Assembly (NCBI GenBank): GCA_932521025.1
Contig: OW051469.1
Coordinates: 3,732,398 to 3,796,397, forward strand
DNA: 64,000 bases
Direction: 5' to 3'
Source of the DNA: Oscheius onirici
Lineage: Eukaryota > Nematoda > Chromadorea > Rhabditida > Rhabditidae
The position numbers and the translations under genes were made by a program. The notes below the pieces were generated by a model, which was given only the letters and a program-made list of their open reading frames with translations, was not told the origin of the DNA and did not search any database. This document shows positions 31,454-44,501 of the stretch, piece by piece (position 1 is the stretch's first letter; each line of letters starts with the position of its first letter).

Positions 31454-33325
31454 GTCGTCGGTACGAAAGGAATGAGAAAACATGTGGGGAGGAGTATAAT
31501 AATAAAAAGCAGCTGATTCACGTTGCGAACAATAAAAAAGGTAAAAGTTTCCTGGTTTTATATGTGCGGATAGTAGTAAATAAGATAATTTCTCGCCCCC
31601 TTGATTTGGCGAATGCCCATTAACCAAGGGGTGGTAACTCCTGCAGATTTTTATGGTTAGCCAAACTAGAGAGAAGGAGAAAAACATTCTGGAAACATAG
31701 TTACACGAGATCGATTCGTGGTATCAGCTGGTCATGTAAATATGAACATAACATTCAGTAGAGAGCCATGAATGTGAGAAAGGGAGCAAAGAATTTGGTA
31801 CCCGACAATGAATCTTTGGAAATCCCGGTAAACTTAAAGATCATCATGTTCGGCTTAATTCTGCAAAAAGTGTAAGAAAATTGTGAGCTCTAAAAATGTG
31901 GGTAAAGACTACTCTTCTTAGAGTAGCGTCTTCAAAACTTAAAGATTAAGATGAAAATTTATAGATCCATGATGTGATGTCGTGGTGATGGCTCAACTTC
32001 AAAGGGTAATTTCTGCGTTAAAATTCATCTTGGATCAGATGAGAATAAAAGGACATTCTTAACTTCACAAGAGCTACAAAATAAGCATAAATATATCCGT
32101 TATTGGAAACGACTGATCCTTGTCTTCCCTTTCGATAACTTTTCACTTTCACCCACACAGTCTAACCAAACTGAAAATATCGTCAAGGACAGACGATTTT
32201 TGATCGTAGTAACAGGTAACCAAAATTCAACTGTAAGAGTAGGGGGAGAATAGAAAAGAGAGAAAGGGTAATAAGGTGCGTAAATTCTTCTGGATTGGTT
32301 ATTTACAGGTTCAGTTTCTCAGATACCAATATAGGGAGAAGGTCGAAAAACATGTGTGGAATTTGCAGAAACAGGCTGACTCATCTTGTTGGAAGAGAAA
32401 TGACAAACTGAAACGAGATTTGCATTTAAGGGGAAAGAGGGGACCGGAAAGATTTGCGGTGTGAATTCCCGGTTAATCCGAGACTCTGATACCAGTTTTC
32501 ATCTCGCGCTTTGACATCGGATTACGATGAAAATCCAAAAAGAGACAAGAGGACCAGTTTCGGGTAGATAATTGACAAGGAGAACAACATCGTGGTCAAG
32601 GGTCACACGGGTGCATTTCCGCGTAATCGCATAAGAACAAAGGTAAACTCTGGTTTTTGAGAATAGACAAGGAAAAAACAAAAGGAAGAGTTTCAGGAAG
32701 TAGTCAATGACCCGGTTCCATTAGGTGGTCATGGGGAGAAAGGGGGACAGAGAGACAGAAGCACAGAGGGGCAGAGACCCTGGTCACAAAAACGGAAACG
32801 TTCGAGGGAAAAACGAGAGTGATCGGCTTGCTGTTGCCTGCTCGATATTCGTGGGGATTATGTGGCAACGACGACAATGTCGGATGACATGGTTCTATGG
32901 TTCAAAAAGGACGTCTGATGTTTGCAAAAAATTTAACCTTGAACTTCTTGTGAAAAGTAGGAACAAGATTATTGGATCTTCCGACGTCTTCGGAAACCAT
33001 AAAGAGACAGACAGAATGTCAGCCTACCCTTGTTAACATTTCTGTTGGAAAGATTATTGAGAGGAACTCGGTTTCCTGTAGTTATTGTAAAATTGAACCG
33101 GACCGATCTTAGTAGATCATGCTTCTAAAAAAAAGTGCTGAAAAATATCTATTTGTTGCTTGACTTGTTCTGACAAGTCGTGTTTTCCAAAGAACTCTTA
33201 ATTTGACAAGTCTTCGACAAGTCATCTGGACTCCCTATTCCAGTTCTAGCTCACTTGCACCGTCTGCTCCCGCCTGGAAAGGTTATTAAAACTCCTCTCT
33301 CTTCCAACAAGTAGTTCTACCAGAC
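31454..33325. other. long intergenic region
   Basis: About 1.9 kb, divergently flanked by the glutamate transporter (minus) and an intronless gene (plus). No gene is supported. It holds a GACAAGTC-type repeat cluster (33155-33223) and a purine-rich GACAGAGAGACAG stretch near 32740-32780. Confidence 0.5.
33155..33223. repeat. GACAAGTC repeat cluster, locus 1
   Basis: Contains TTGACTTG, TGACAAGTC, TTTGACAAGTC and CGACAAGTC within about 70 bp, partly in inverted orientation. Similar clusters are at 46663-46700 and 48725-48790. Confidence 0.5.
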
Positions 33326-34036
33326 ATGACCAAGAGTACCGTCTCCAGTAGCCGTCGCTCCAAGAGTAAGAAGATTGATCCGGATGCGGCTCTCTGGCAG
33401 AGATTCAATGAGATCAAGAACAGAAAGAAGACGAGCTCGCTGCGTCGCAGAAAAGTCGGCGGATTCTGTCAGTTCGGACAGATTGCCTGTCAGTTGCTCA
33501 GCTTCTGGACTGCCATCGCCATTACCGCAATCACCTACGTCCGGCTTCCCGTCGACGAGATTTTCGCCATCCACATTACGCACTGCTGTCTGGACGCCAT
33601 CCTTTTGGCCTTCTCCGTGATGGTCGTCATGAATTCTCGTCGCGCCATGAGGGAGCTACTGGTCAGTCTGTTCATGGGAGCCATCTTCTGGGACACCTAC
33701 CTTCTGACTACCAGTCTTCGCGGCCATCTGGATCTCATCTGCACGGCGAAGGAACAGAACGAGGCCGAAAGCGACTGCTACGGCTACTTCAAACTGCATC
33801 ATCATCTCATCTATCTCGTCATCGAGGGACTCTGCTACCATGCTGTCGGTCTGCTGTTTGCCGGAACCGGCATGTCTCTTCTCTCCCGTGCTGACAGGGA
33901 CTATCATGAGGCCGTCGTCATGCAGGCGACGCTGGAGGAGAGACGGCGCAATAGGAAAAGACTGAAGAGCAGTAGAAGCAAGAAGAGTGATAGTAGACCA
34001 TCGGAAGAGTCCCAGAAGAGTCTTCGACCCAAATAG
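33326..34036 (+). CDS. intronless multi-pass membrane protein, unknown
   Basis: A single uninterrupted exon of 236 codons, unusual here, where almost every gene has many introns. The N-terminal 45 residues are very basic (SSRRSKSKK, KNRKKTSSLRRRK). Four hydrophobic segments follow: CQLLSFWTAIAITAITYV, THCCLDAILLAFSVMVV, LLVSLFMGAIFWDTYLL, and LIYLVIEGLCYHAVGLLFAG. The C-terminal tail is charged and Ser/Arg/Lys-rich (ERRRNRKRLKSSRSKK). Base composition and codon use look like those of the spliced genes around it, so it is probably real. I do not recognise the family. An intronless structure could reflect a retrocopy. Confidence 0.75.
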   Translation: MTKSTVSSSRRSKSKKIDPDAALWQRFNEIKNRKKTSSLRRRKVGGFCQFGQIACQLLSFWTAIAITAITYVRLPVDEIFAIHITHCCLDAILLAFSVMVVMNSRRAMRELLVSLFMGAIFWDTYLLTTSLRGHLDLICTAKEQNEAESDCYGYFKLHHHLIYLVIEGLCYHAVGLLFAGTGMSLLSRADRDYHEAVVMQATLEERRRNRKRLKSSRSKKSDSRPSEESQKSLRPK

Positions 34037-37000
34037 AGATCCTCACCTGTAGACTGTTCAGATGAATGAACATTCTGGCTAACACTGTTTTTTTGTTATT
34101 TTGCCTGTTTCTGGCAGGAACTACGGCACTCCAAAGTGTGACTCTGGAGTTTTGGAACTCCAATGAGTAGTTCTGGTAGATTTAAAAATTGTAATTTTGA
34201 ATTTGAAATGTTAAAGTATAACAATAGATTAGAAAAATAAAGAAATAGCGAAAAGATTACTAACTTTGTAACTTCAAAGGGAACACTCAAATTTTTACAA
34301 AGATGCAGATGTAAATTGTTTTTTTGTCTTCCAGGGGGTTTAACTTTTTCCAGTCCATTGAAACATCCAAAGTGAGCCGATTTTTTTCCGTTTTCTCTAT
34401 GATTTTTCTGTAAGATCTTGAGAGACATTCTAGCTGCTATCTAATCATTCGACAGCATCGAACAAATGGCTTTCGTTTGACACTTCTTGCAGGCACTTGC
34501 AACAAAGCGAAGATGGTAAGTCTTTTTCTTTTTGTTTTAACCTATTCGTTTTCAGGTTGACATCCTCTATGGAGTTCTTATGTGACTCCTCATCGTCCTT
34601 CTTAAATGACGGCGTTCTGAATTTGAGAAGATTACTCTTTGACGGGAAGCATGTCTTCGCTCTCAGGTCTTCAGGGAGAACAACATGGAAACACAACTGC
34701 AAGTACAGACGGTGCAGTCCTGCAACGCACAAAAAAATGGGAGAAAATTGCACTAGTGGAAGATAGTTGTGCATGAATAGTTAAGAAACAGGTAAAGCAA
34801 TCAATCAGAAATAAATTCAGAGTGTTTATAGTTCGTCGTGAGATTTTTTGTCTCGAGTCAAACTTCTCTAAGTTCAACCCTCATCCTCCAAATTCTACTG
34901 ACTGTCACTAGCTAAGTCTAAGACAGTCAATAAAAAAAGCCTTTTCAGCTTCCCACTTTTTTGCTTGAAGCCATCCATATCTCCTTTCAAAAGTCGTGTG
35001 TGAATCATATTTCGTTAAAAATAGTAAAATTTTTACCGAACAAAAAAATTCAGCACTTTTCCTTGATATAGCTTTCGTATTTTCAGACATTCTTCTCGTC
35101 TTCCTTTGTCAGGCAGATTTCAGAAGGGTGGCAGGTCCAGTCAAGGTAGAAATAACCGATCACGAAATCGGTATTGAAGACAAAGAAAATCACTATGTCC
35201 ACTATTCAATGCCAAAGGTCACACATAATCTGTAAACAACCTGCATACCCCCCCCCCAAGTACTAGTACCAATCGTTTGTTTACCTTTCTCTCTTATTGT
35301 TTTCTTCCCTATCTCTCAGCGACACCTGTCTTCTCTTTGCAGCTATTTCTAGCTCTCTGGAATGTTCCAGAAGCTCATTTTCTTAAATAAATGTCCGAAT
35401 CAATGGCAAAGGTCAAGTCTTATCTGGGCCAATACAAATCAACTCAAAGGCACCAAGTTGGGACAAACACCTTGACCGGTAGTCAACCCGCGCCCCCTTC
35501 TCCCCACGTGGTCATATCTCCTAATTTATAGGTGACAAAACTTTTACTGTTTTCAGTGACTAGAGAATGAAAGTCTTCGAATCAGAACACATCTCTTGTT
35601 CTGCAGAAAAGTACTACTGTTGGGGTCTAGGGCTTGACAAATAGTCTGTGGTATCCTCTCTGGAAGATTTCCAAAATGATCTGGGTGTGTTCCCTCGAAG
35701 GTCATCTCTTAAAAACCTATATTACCCCAATAAGTTTCTCCTATCTCTTTCCAAAAAACTGCCCCCTATCAAAAGTGGGAACTTGTTTACCAGCACCCGG
35801 AGGCGTCCACTTGCTGTAACGGCTATCATTCTTACGGGGCTTTGTTTTGGTTCCAATCACATTTCGTCGATACGCTCACTTTCTATCTCCCTTCCAGGTT
35901 CAAGACTACAGTTTTTCATTGGAGCCATTCTCTGATTTGCATGCTTGATAAAACCACCCCATGTTTTCGGAACAATAACATATTTTGACGTACGACAGTC
36001 ACGTTGCGGGAAGAAAAAGTACTCCCCGGCCTGTGAGAGTGATGTCATTTGAGGCGGAAACTCTCCTCGTGAGTCTACAGTCTATTTTGACTTTGATTGT
36101 CTAGACACATTTCTAACTGACATTTTCTCTTCCATCTGGCGTAAAACTCTGAAGACTCGAAATGATACAGCGCATTGAGATGAACTGCATCGTCGAAGAC
36201 GAGTAAGTTTTCTTTCTCTCTCAATATTTTCCAGTGATCGTCCAATTGATCTCATTGATCAGAAAATATATTAAATTTTTCTTCGCTTTACTTTTTGTGC
36301 AGCAGAGACTACAAAACGTTCGTTTGCACATAGGTGGCGTATTTGGAATCTGTACCAGTAACGTCATTTTTGTCAATTTTTCTCACTGAACCCTTCGCAC
36401 CCGAACATGTCAGGTTCCTTTGGTTTGAGAAGTGTCAGGTTATCTGAACCAAAACAATGTCTCACTATATATTTCTCTCTTTTCAATCAGTTCAGAGATA
36501 CCTTTTCTAGTAGATTTTCTAAAAGAGCATCTCTTACAAACACAACTGTCTCCTCATTTGGGTGTCCAAGATGAAATTTCGAGTAAAATTGCTTTTTGCT
36601 TGTACTCGATTCCAGACCATCGAAAATACGTAAAGTGGAAGTTGGGCACGCGCCTCCTCCATAAATATGTTATTCTCTTATTCTTAGTCTCTCTGTCTCG
36701 GTCCATTTCCTCTGAGAAAAACAGACAAGACTCTCTCTCCCTTTCCTGAAGAACCAGTTCCTAACTTGTTGTTCTCATCCAAAAGACAACAGTCATAGAT
36801 GCAAAAACAAGATACTGCAATTGGAAAATCCTTCTACAATACAGAGGTCAATTCTCTTTAAAGAACTGTCTCTGTCCACTTTGTTGCAGATAGCCCCTAG
36901 TTCCTGATCACCAGAGATCAGCAGAGTAAACAAGCTTCAGGCCCGGACAAAATTCGATAAGAGTCAAAGTATCATTCTGCAGAAAAAAAACATAAAATCA

Positions 37001-38322
37001 GAGTGTTGACCAGTCTCACTCCCTCTCTTTTTGTTATCACTGTGTGTGGACGAGGAAAGAAGAAATAATTTCCCGACAACACAATTGACAGCCCGGTGAT
37101 AGCGGGAAGCCTTCAAAGACATTGTTGCACGTATTTTGGACTGCTGAGAGTACCGTCTGGAGGTGCTCCTTTATTACAAAAAAATGTTTTCTTCCTCTCT
37201 TTTTCTATTACAATCAGTCCGGGGAACGGAGGCCAAAGGCTGAAAGATTGTTTGTTCCCCTTTTTGCAAGGGGTTGATCTCTCCTATCGGATTTTTTGTT
37301 TTCTTACTGGGGAGAGTGGTTCTTTTCAACTTCCGATCTCTATCTCTACCTACCTTTTCTAGCAGCCGGTACAATAACAATTAGGCTCGAATTTTCCACT
37401 CTATTTAAAAAGTTTGAAAGGTTGAAAATGTTCAGACTGTTCGAACAACTGAAAAGCCTAAAAAGAACCATTCCTTTTCTCCTGTAGATTAGCAGTAACC
37501 GTTCAAAAGTTAGCCGTTGTAAACCAGATAAAAACAAGGCTTTGCAGAGCAAAACTTAGCACATTTTGGACCCGGAAAATACTGGCTTGCTTACGTTTAA
37601 CATTCTACAGCAGTACTGAATGTTTCGCTACCAATGTTCGCAATTTTCAATTTGATGGTAACATGTCAGTTATTACCGGAATAACTTTACCAGATCATAT
37701 GGAGATGACTTTTGACCAGTCTTTGCATGACGAGTAAATGTGGAAGGCGATCAAAATCAATTCAAATATAAAATCCAAAGTCGCAAGTTTCCAAATTCAT
37801 TGGAGATGTCACCAATCCTATCATTTTAAAAGTCTTTGGCTGTTCTCATTAACAACCATCATCTCTTAAAAGTATCCAAGGTTCTATAGGTTCTGTTCAG
37901 TAAACTAAAAAACCCATCTTTCATTTTACAAAATGTCAACTATTTAAATGGATTCTGTGTAAAGTATTTCCTTTATCCGAACTGTTCATTTCTGATTCTC
38001 AAACCCACGTGGCCCGTTCCGTTTATCACTGCTCTGAATTTTGCCTGCTCAGCAGTTTACTATCATCTTTCCTACAGCTGCTTTCTCCCTCCTTTTCACT
38101 CCTTTCCGATCTACTTCATCGATACTCATTAATGGGGCCCCAAGCACGTCTCTTTCACGTGGATCTGGCAGAGAGAGAACACCCGCTCAGCCCCCAACAC
38201 CCTCGCTCTCTCTCTCTCCCCTACCAAAGGGACTGGTCGAGCGTTCTCTGCTCTCTGTCTCTGATCTAGAGCAGGATTTCCCGCACCCTGACCCCGGCGT
38301 CCAGCTGATTCCTATTGTCAAA
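34037..38322. other. long gene-poor region
   Basis: About 4.3 kb without a confident gene. Weak signals: a plus-strand splice pair at 34520-34556 (GTAAGTC ... GTTTTCAG) followed by an open frame to 34766; a plus-strand open frame with several AG sites at 34996-35235; a two-exon mini-ORF at 36162-36274 (separate entry); a run of nine C residues near 35250. Other ORFs here have no support. Pyrimidine-rich sequence precedes the gene starting at 38323. Confidence 0.45.
36162..36274 (+). CDS. two-exon mini-ORF, 26 residues
   Basis: ATG 36162, exon to 36202, a strong GTAAGTTTTC donor, an ATTTTCCAG acceptor, and second exon 36235-36274 ending in TAA; the phase-2 junction closes. The peptide starts MIQRIEMNCIVEDD and ends DLIDQKIY. 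Splice-site quality is the only support. It could equally be two exons of a non-coding RNA or chance. Confidence 0.2.
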
Positions 38323-41300
38323 ATGACGCGTCTTTTTGGATCTATCGATGTCCTGCTCAATGGGATCCTGAAAAGCAGGTAGTTTTCTTCCTAAACTTGT
38401 GGGTTTCATCTTTTCTTCTTTTCTCTATACTTCCTTCCTTTATCTTCTGCTCCGAATGTTTACAACCTTTTGCTCGTGTTGGGTATACTGAAATAGATAT
38501 CGGGGCAATAGGCCAATGATCCCTTTGGCAACTGTCTTCCTAGGAGAATGAGTGTACATAGAGCGCCCATTGTTTGGATCAACAGGTAGAGTGTGAGGGA
38601 TAGTACAAAGATCGGTTTTGACCAGTTGGGGTAGGGTTCTCCCATTACTGTTCCCCTTGACTACTCCATCACTCAGGGTTCTCTCTTGACCATTCGACGC
38701 AAATAAAATAACTGTTTGAAGATGTATCTGCCGTCCAAACTTTATGCACCTTGCGGAATGAACTTTGTGAAGAAACAGTACTTTCATAAATGCGGGACAA
38801 GATTTGAACCAATTTTCGGACGACCAGAAAGAAAACAAGGCCCCCTAACATTTTCCATACATTGCCAAGAAGAAGCTACACAAATTTTTGCGTTCTCCGG
38901 TTTACAAGCGAATTTCCGCTTACCTGGATTTGAACACTATGGCTTCTTCTTATATTTTACTCCTTTCCTCTATTCTGTCTCCTAGTCCCCTCCTGTACTC
39001 GGACAACATTTCGTCGCCGTCTTGTACTTTGAAACCTTTCGAAACCTTTCGTCGCTAAAAACCTCATAATAGTGGCTCTTCGTTTACCAGTCCAGTAATC
39101 TTTACTTTTACTTTCCACCCCCGTGGCCGGCTGATACCGAGCCTACAGCAACCAAGGAGCCAGCTTGCATCATTTCGACCGAATCTGACTTTTATGTCTT
39201 TCAGCAGCAGTATGACCTACGACGTGGCGCATCTCTCTCACGACTTGGTAGACGATGGACCGGCAGTTCAGAAGGCTTCTCTCAGTAGGGCAGAGTCCAT
39301 TGACTCCATCTCTGGGGTGAGTTGGGAGTTCAGAGAGACAAGGGGAACAAGAGACTGAGAGTCTGAGAAACCGAGAGACGGAAGTACAGAAAGTTAGACT
39401 GATCCTTATACTCTCAGGAAGCCAACTACGACTATAACTCGTCCGACGAGCTGGACAAGTTGAGCAGCTGCCTAAGCGAGGTTGGTCTATTTTCTAAGGA
39501 AAAGGGACAAAGGTCGTTCGGGACAATTAGTCACACCCACTGTACAGGGGATAAATTAGAAGGTGATCAGGTTTATGTGGCCGTGGTGTTCACGTGAAGG
39601 GGAAGCAGCAGGAGTGTTTACGTTCAGTTGGAGGCTGTTGCAAAAGTGGGCCTAAAATAAGTTCTCATGGACAAGAATAGACGTGAAACTTCTTTCCCCA
39701 TGGTGGTACTTTTTTGACCCTCTTCCCAAAGACACTGATTGATTGAATGGTAGTGATAGTGTTGCGTACTTTGTCCTCGTCCCACAATCTGTGTAAAAAT
39801 CGGGGAAAGCACCTTTGCGGAGAACAGAGATCAACTGGAATGAGCTAGAGCTAGGAATGAGCGTTACACTGGGATCAGAAAATCTTCGCCAACAGTGAAC
39901 ACTCACATCAACTTTACAACCAAAACAATAAACGTAATCAACTACCATGAAAACGGGAAAACAGCCCGTTTTTGAAAAGTACTAAATTGCGAAAGTTCCG
40001 TACTGAAGACGGCGTTTTTCGTTGTTTTGAAGAGTTGTAGAACAGATTTCAGGCTACAAGTTTGTAGAGCATCAAAAATTCGGAAATGACTTCACCATCA
40101 AAAAGACGAATTATTCGGAAGGGGATTGTGTTCTGTTAGACGGTTTCGGGTGCCAAATTATGACGATCAACTTAGCAGAATCTTGTCGTGAATGTTTGTG
40201 GAATATGAAAATGTTTGGAAATGACGTCTTCAGAAAAGGGCTGAGAAGGGACAGTGATATCAAATTCGAAACACCGCAACATCCTGTACCTAACGAATGA
40301 TTATTGTCGTATTTATTAAAAAAAGAAGTTACGATACTTTTAGGTAATAACAGATTCTGGTCCGTAGTCTACTATGAGTCACTGCTCCAAAAGGTTAACT
40401 ATACTTTGTGTCCATGGCCCCTAGGACCACGTGTCTCCTGCCCCACTATCAGCTGTTTCCAGTCCAAATTTGACAATAACACATTCTCGTTTTACTAGGT
40501 TTTTCAACAGATTAATATCTTTCTTTTTTTTTTTTTCGCTGGAAACCTGTCCAAAGACAGAGATCACCGCTCTATGAAGTCCACTATCTTAGAATCCGCA
40601 ACGTGGTGGTCACTCTCCGTTTTATCTGAACTGTGCTTGTTTAGAAACTTTCCAGAAGGTTTTTGGTGAACTTCTGGTCAAAGAGACTTTGTACCCATCT
40701 CACCGGTACACAGGGCACAGGTTTTGAGTAAACTGTCTCTCTATTCTGGTTCCCTGGAGCTTTGTCTCTCTGGCTCTCTATCTCTCAGTCATCCAGTAGA
40801 CAACTCTTACTCCAAAATTCTCTAAACCTAGAAATGAACACTGCCGCATTACTAGACCTGACTCATTCTACTGTAGACTATTATATTCACCGTCTCATGG
40901 ACGATATGGTAGGTGAAAATATATAATCGGTGCCATAAAAATGGCAGAGTAGCATTTAGTACCAAGATATTGTCAAACTTTGCAGAATATTATTCCTCAG
41001 GTCTCGAATGACTCCGGCAGTGAGACCAGTTCATCCATCTTCTACGACATTGTGCAGGCACAAGTCGGCCTCTGGACTTGCGTCTTTTCACTTCTTTACT
41101 CTTATGCGTGGGGACAGCACAGAAAGAAGTTCTTGCTCAGTATCGTGAGTTTTTTTAGTTTCTTTTCTTCTCTGTCCTCCTGTTTCCTATTTATGTTTTC
41201 TTTTCAGTTCTTTGTCATCCCTACAGTCTTCACCGTCTGTTGTGCCATTTCGGCACTTCTCACGACCATTGTGATCATTGGTCGAGTCTTCAGCACTCCC

Positions 41301-41645
41301 ATTGCGTACAAACAGTTTTTGAATCTGGAGGATCGGTTGGCAGAGTGCACTGGTGAGTAGAGGACAGGAAAACAGAGAGACAGATAGAAAGAGAAATACA
41401 GATACCAAATGAACTGCATATTTTCAGAGGACATAGACTTTGTTTCCCTGACTCGCCGTCACCGTCTGAACAGCGGTGCTTCGGACATTTCCATAACCTC
41501 CGATGACTGTCTTCCGAAACCTCTGTGCCGCCGTCACAGTGGTTCCCACACCTCGCTCTGTCACAGTCGACCACCCAGTGTCAATCGGAAGATGAGTTAT
41601 GTCTACAGTCACCAGAGTGCAGTCTCAGACGACGAAACTCCCTGA
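38323..41645 (+). CDS. two-pass membrane protein with alternative first exons
   Basis: Long isoform exons 38323-38378, 39205-39316, 39418-39480, 40986-41144, 41208-41352, 41428-41645; 250 residues, phases close. The N-terminal half is hydrophilic and acidic with many Ser (SSDELDKLSSCLSE). Two membrane segments follow (VGLWTCVFSLLYSYAW and FFVIPTVFTVCCAISALL continuing TTIVIIG), then a Ser/His/Arg-rich cytosolic tail (TRRHRLNSGASD, CRRHSGSHTSLCHSRP). The 1.5-kb third intron contains an alternative first exon at 40834-40908. No family is recognised. The last exon is followed by AATAAA near 41771. Confidence 0.7.
40834..40908 (+). CDS. alternative first exon of the 38323-41645 gene
   Basis: ATG 40834 opens 25 codons (MNTAALLDLTHSTVDYYIHR...) ending at a GTAGGT donor in phase 0, matching the phase of the exon at 40986. 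Joined to it, the short isoform has 192 codons before the stop. It cannot be an internal exon of the long form: the AG just upstream would bring in a TGA. A second promoter inside intron 3 is therefore implied. Confidence 0.5.
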
Positions 41646-41850
41646 TTCTTATAGAATCCCATATTTTCCTCCACTATTTATACATACTTACGAGGTCGGA
41701 CCTCGTCCCCCTCCCCCTACGGGTTCTGTCTGTAGATACAGTAGCGAGTTTTTGTATATAGTTCACACGTAATAAAAGACATTTGTGCAAAAAATGAGTT
41801 TAAGGCAGTTCGAGATCACAATAGCACCAAGGGCAGCAAGAAAAATGTCA

Positions 41851-44501
41851 TTAATCTTGGGCGGGTTTTGTCAGAGCAGCCATGGGGGTGCTGTCAGTTC
41901 CAGAAGTTGTCGCATCATCCATCAAAGACTCGCTCTCATCGACTAGCTCTGAAATGCTTCCTGTTCGAACAGTCAAGAAGTATTTTACTGTAGCTTGGCT
42001 ACTGCATGACCTACTGGATCTGGTAAGATTATTGTGTAACCTGACTCTGTTCTCTATCCGTAAAACATAAAAACATCCGAGCTTTTCAAACCTTTCATAT
42101 TCGGTCTATAGCTTTAGAATACAACTGTTCTGTTTAAAGAACTATGACAGACTCAAAGGAGAGTACTTATTGTTCAAATAGGCCATTACCGTAATCCAGA
42201 TAGTAGCGCGATAGGACCCACTTATGTTAGGAAAGAGGGACCAGTTTCTACATCTACATCCTAGGCTTTACAGTATTCAACTTCGACCTACTATAGTTCA
42301 GTAAATGGTTCCCGTCAGGAGAATATTTGAACTGTACAGCTAAAGAAAATAACTTACGAGAGTTTCCAGAGTACTGTTTATGAGAAGGAGCGTACATTGC
42401 CAACAGGAGCAGGACGTAGATGTTCCACATTCCGAAGGTACCTGCATTAATTTTTTTCTATTTGTTATAGAACTGACCAGTAAAAAAACTGCTAGTATTG
42501 TGCTGCATGATTCCATCACTATCGTCGTGCATCTGAGCCTCTCCGTGTTGTTTCATACTGTAGGCGACGATCGTTGAAGCGGCGCAGACGATGGTGAACA
42601 ACATAAGGAATTTGAAGCGGTAGATGATGCCTTCGACCTGAAGTAAACTATAAAAAATGACTAAGAAATCATACCTTTAGACGGTTGTTGACGCAGTTTC
42701 TGTAGATTTGAGCGGATCTCTTGCTCTTGATCGTCGTCCAAGCCCTAAGGATTTTGTAGAGGAGGAAGGCAAAGTAGATTACGGTAGAGATGCTGGCAAG
42801 ATAGATGGTAAGGTACTGAAAATGGATTGTAAAGAAACAGAGACACTGATTCTCACTTACCGCCAGTCTGACTCCCGTTTCACTACTCCAGATCGAATGG
42901 AACGGATCAGAAATCTGCATTCCCCTTTCGGCACACTCGTAGATGAGTAGAGCCAAAGATGCCAGTCCAATAGAGGCCAGATTCAGTCGGTATGCTCGAA
43001 GGTTGTTCCTTTCCGAATCGTCGATGCAATGTTCCCCAGCGAAGACTAGCCAGAATGAGAAGAGAACGCCGTAGAAGAGACCTTGACGGACATCACCCAA
43101 GACGAGAAGGAGGGGGAAACGGATGTAGAGAGAGGCCCACTCCAAAGGGACTAAAAAGACATTCTCATAAAAATTAGTCTCTGAACTCACAGTCAAGAAT
43201 CGCAGTACTCAGTCCCAAGGCAAAGATGGCCTTCTCGATCAGATATGGCTTTCTGGCCATCTGGGTAATCCGGTTCCAGTACCAGTAGACGGCGGCGATG
43301 ACAAAAGGAGAGATGACAGTCTTCATCCAGAGCCAGGTCAGAGTAAAACCGCCATTCTGATGAATCTCAATGAGACTGAGGGAACGGACTTTTCCAATCT
43401 GGCAGTTTGGACTCTTCGGGTCGTATCTGAAACCAGCTTTCGAATCATTTTACGACTCTGGACTCTACTCAAAATAAGTTATATGCCTTTGAGAATCAGT
43501 GGGAAAAACTCAGCGATTAGGACCATAGCACGGAAGACCCTGACATTTCATGGTGCTGGTCATGCGGTTAAAGCTCTACAGAAAGTCTCTTAGAAAGACA
43601 GTCAAGTGGATTGAAATATTGGACGTATCTCATCCTCTTAGGAGGTAGTCAAATGATCAAGAAAAAAAACTGATAAAAGATGTCACCTGCACTGCATCTG
43701 ACTGATCGGTAGCCGGATGTTCAGTAGATACAGAGGGTAGTTGACACTGGCCAACTCGAACAGATCCACAATGTCGCATTCATAACTGTGTCCTTCTGAT
43801 TTCTTGTGCTCCGAAATAGTACACTCGAGATTTCTGGTTGCGTTGGCAGCTCCAATTTCAGTCCACTCTTCTCCGGCCTCATTTCTGGCACCGAGACGAG
43901 CTTCAAACTCGATCTTGGCTCCGGGAACTAAAGAAACTTTTAGATAAACTTAAAAACGAGCTTACTGTATTTAAAATGGTCACTGTAATCTACTTCAACA
44001 TGAAGAAGACCGAGAATGAACTGGAATTTTGGAGTGTACTTGAGCTGGACGTTGTCTCTGAAAGTGGGAAAGTAGGAAAAAAAGGGTAAAGTACCTCATA
44101 TGGGGCATCTGGGCGATAAAGACGATTTCGCGGAGATCATAGGAGCCGGAAGCATCAAATTCGGAGAGTTCGTCGATTTTGTGACATGTCTAAAGTAGAA
44201 TATTTTATCTGGGTAAAGATGGTGCGAAATTCGAAAACTGACCTTATCAAACCATTTTCCCGTCGTCTTTTTATCCTTATCCAGACAGGTTATCATCTCA
44301 AACTCCATGGAAGATGTGGGTCGAGGTGCTAAAATATTAGATTTACAAAATTATCAGAGGATCTCAGTCTGTGTCTCTGTCTCCAAAAAACTCACCATAG
44401 TAGGCTCCGACGAAGAAGAAGGCTCCTTGGAGTAGAAGAAATGACGACAAAATGACTGTGAGTTTCCGATTGCTCAAGTTTTCGATGACCGCACCGGCCA
44501 T
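41851..44501 (-). CDS. TMEM181-like multi-pass membrane protein
   Basis: Minus-strand exons 44501-44396, 44328-44243, 44189-44095, 44057-43966, 43927-43687, 43426-43191, 43150-42861, 42815-42675, 42637-42478, 42441-42358, 41948-41851; 542 residues, phases close. Layout: an N-terminal membrane segment (LTVILSSFLLLQGAFFFVG), a luminal/extracellular domain of about 230 residues containing Cys (ITCLDKD, ECTISE, ECDIVDLF, MQCRYDPKSPNC), then about seven membrane helices (TLTWLWMKTVISPFVIAAVY, GLFYGVLFSFWLVFAGEHC, LASLALLIYEC, YLASISTVIYFAFLL and others) and an acidic tail (ELVDESESLMDD-like). This is the GOLD-like plus 7TM arrangement of TMEM181 and the Wntless/GOST group. The role in trafficking is inferred from those relatives. 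Confidence 0.8.

Noticed and set aside
32440-32480. Similarity to 4680-4720 (GGAAA.ATTTG.GGTGT)
   Set aside because: Short and imperfect, and the 4.7-kb side is E2F coding sequence; probably chance.
40009-40110. Possible second copy of the 45.1-kb hairpin (contains GTTGTAG and CTACAAG)
   Set aside because: Arms pair only over short stretches; similarity is too weak.
41882-42070. Plus-strand open frame starting MGVLSVPEVV
   Set aside because: It overlaps antisense to the last exon of the TMEM181-like gene, whose minus-strand frame closes in phase with a good stop.
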